DNA of 5,068 bases from a bacterium. Its GTDB lineage: Bacteria; Spirochaetota; UBA4802; UBA5550. The stretch lies in the NCBI GenBank assembly GCA_024224995.1, contig JAAENB010000674.1, positions 1 through 5,068 of the forward strand. The letters are read 5' to 3'. Positions 4,907-5,068 of this stretch are shown piece by piece. The position numbers and the translations under genes were made by a program. Every line of letters starts with the position of its first letter. Position 1 is the first letter of the stretch. The notes under the pieces are model-generated. The model had not been told where the DNA came from, ran no database searches, and saw only the letters and a list, made by a program, of their open reading frames with translations.

Positions 4907-4912
4907 CCTCCT
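4907..4912 (-). promoter_or_regulatory. Ribosome binding site that decides the lipoprotein start
   Basis: On the minus strand AGGAGG lies six bases before ATG 4900, within AAGGAGG. This near-perfect Shine-Dalgarno argues against the 43-residue upstream extension of the open frame, which has no comparable site. I found no convincing -35/-10 pair upstream. Confidence 0.75.
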
Positions 4913-4989
4913 TTTCCTTCTCAGATACAGACATACTTCATTTGACAATAAAGAAAATAAATGCTTAGTCAATCTTTTTTTGATACACA

Positions 4990-5068
4990 AATGAGCTTTC
5001 ACCGGCATTCCCGGGTGAACTTCCGCCAAGAGCCATCCAGGGTGATATAATTTCAGAAAATGAGCTGC
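4990..5068 (+). repeat. Right copy of the dispersed repeat, possibly tandem, cut by the window edge
   Basis: Positions 5017-5068 are the second copy of the 52-bp repeat. Just before it, in the same frame, AATGAGCTT (4990-4998) and GCATTCC resemble the part that follows the repeat core in the left copy. The start of that element recurs as AATGAGCTG at 5059, exactly 69 bases later. The frame reads NELSPAFPGELPPRAIQGDIISENEL after a TGA at 4981-4983. This suggests a 69-bp (23-codon) tandem unit continuing past the window, of which one full period is visible. Confidence 0.5.

Noticed and set aside
4930..4980. Promoter for the lipoprotein gene using TTGTCA or TTGACT as -35 box on the minus strand
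   Set aside because: Neither hexamer has an acceptable -10 box at 16-18 bases; the TTGAC/GTCAA arms around 4942-4973 were too short and far apart to call an operator.
4901..5029. 43-residue N-terminal extension of the lipoprotein frame
   Set aside because: The extension has no signal or family character, overlaps the dispersed repeat, and the AGGAGG site points to ATG 4900.
1..5068. CRISPR array, tRNA or rRNA genes
   Set aside because: No regularly spaced short repeats with unique spacers, no tRNA cloverleaf with a T-loop GTTC, and no rRNA-like conserved stretch were seen. The branched repeat at 70-122 has only two inner arms and no anticodon or T-arm features.

Overview
This is an AT-rich bacterial window that looks like an accessory or intergenic-rich part of a Gram-negative chromosome. 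The Gram-negative call rests on a Sec-exported solute-binding-type protein, a likely lipoprotein and a second exported protein. A proteobacterial or Desulfobacterota-like host is plausible, but nothing here fixes the taxon. No rRNA, tRNA, CRISPR array or intact insertion sequence was seen. Genes are sparse, and the spaces between them hold gene remnants, duplicated fragments and inverted repeats.

Layout, left to right. Positions 1-349 contain no gene but do hold two notable inverted-repeat structures (70-122 and 300-326). A C-terminal remnant of a pRiA4b ORF-3-like protein (about 350-490) is followed by an intact small, very basic protein gene (512-829). A GC-rich islet (about 866-936) separates it from a convergent gene (961-1680, minus strand) for an exported, amino-acid-type periplasmic solute-binding protein with no transporter genes beside it. 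Positions 1745-1944 hold only a possible decayed coding stretch.

Positions 1945-2193 are a truncated, twice-frameshifted copy of the lipoprotein gene found intact at 4262-4900. Both copies lie on the minus strand and flank the largest gene, an exported 504-residue protein of unknown function (2496-4010, plus). That gene has a well-formed promoter candidate overlapping an operator-like inverted repeat. Its roughly 200-nt leader contains a 30-bp palindrome and two mutually exclusive long-range pairings, one of which runs directly into a T-tract. This resembles an attenuator and is the most interesting regulatory signal here. A strong bidirectional terminator (4047-4074) serves this gene and the convergent lipoprotein gene.

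The lipoprotein gene is itself bracketed by two diverged copies of a sequence encoding the peptide pattern RA(V/I)QGDIISE(D/N)EL. The right-hand copy is cut by the window edge and may belong to a 69-bp tandem repeat. No multi-gene pathway or operon is evident. Each intact gene appears to be transcribed alone, and the theme is two unrecognised exported proteins set among duplicated and decaying sequence.
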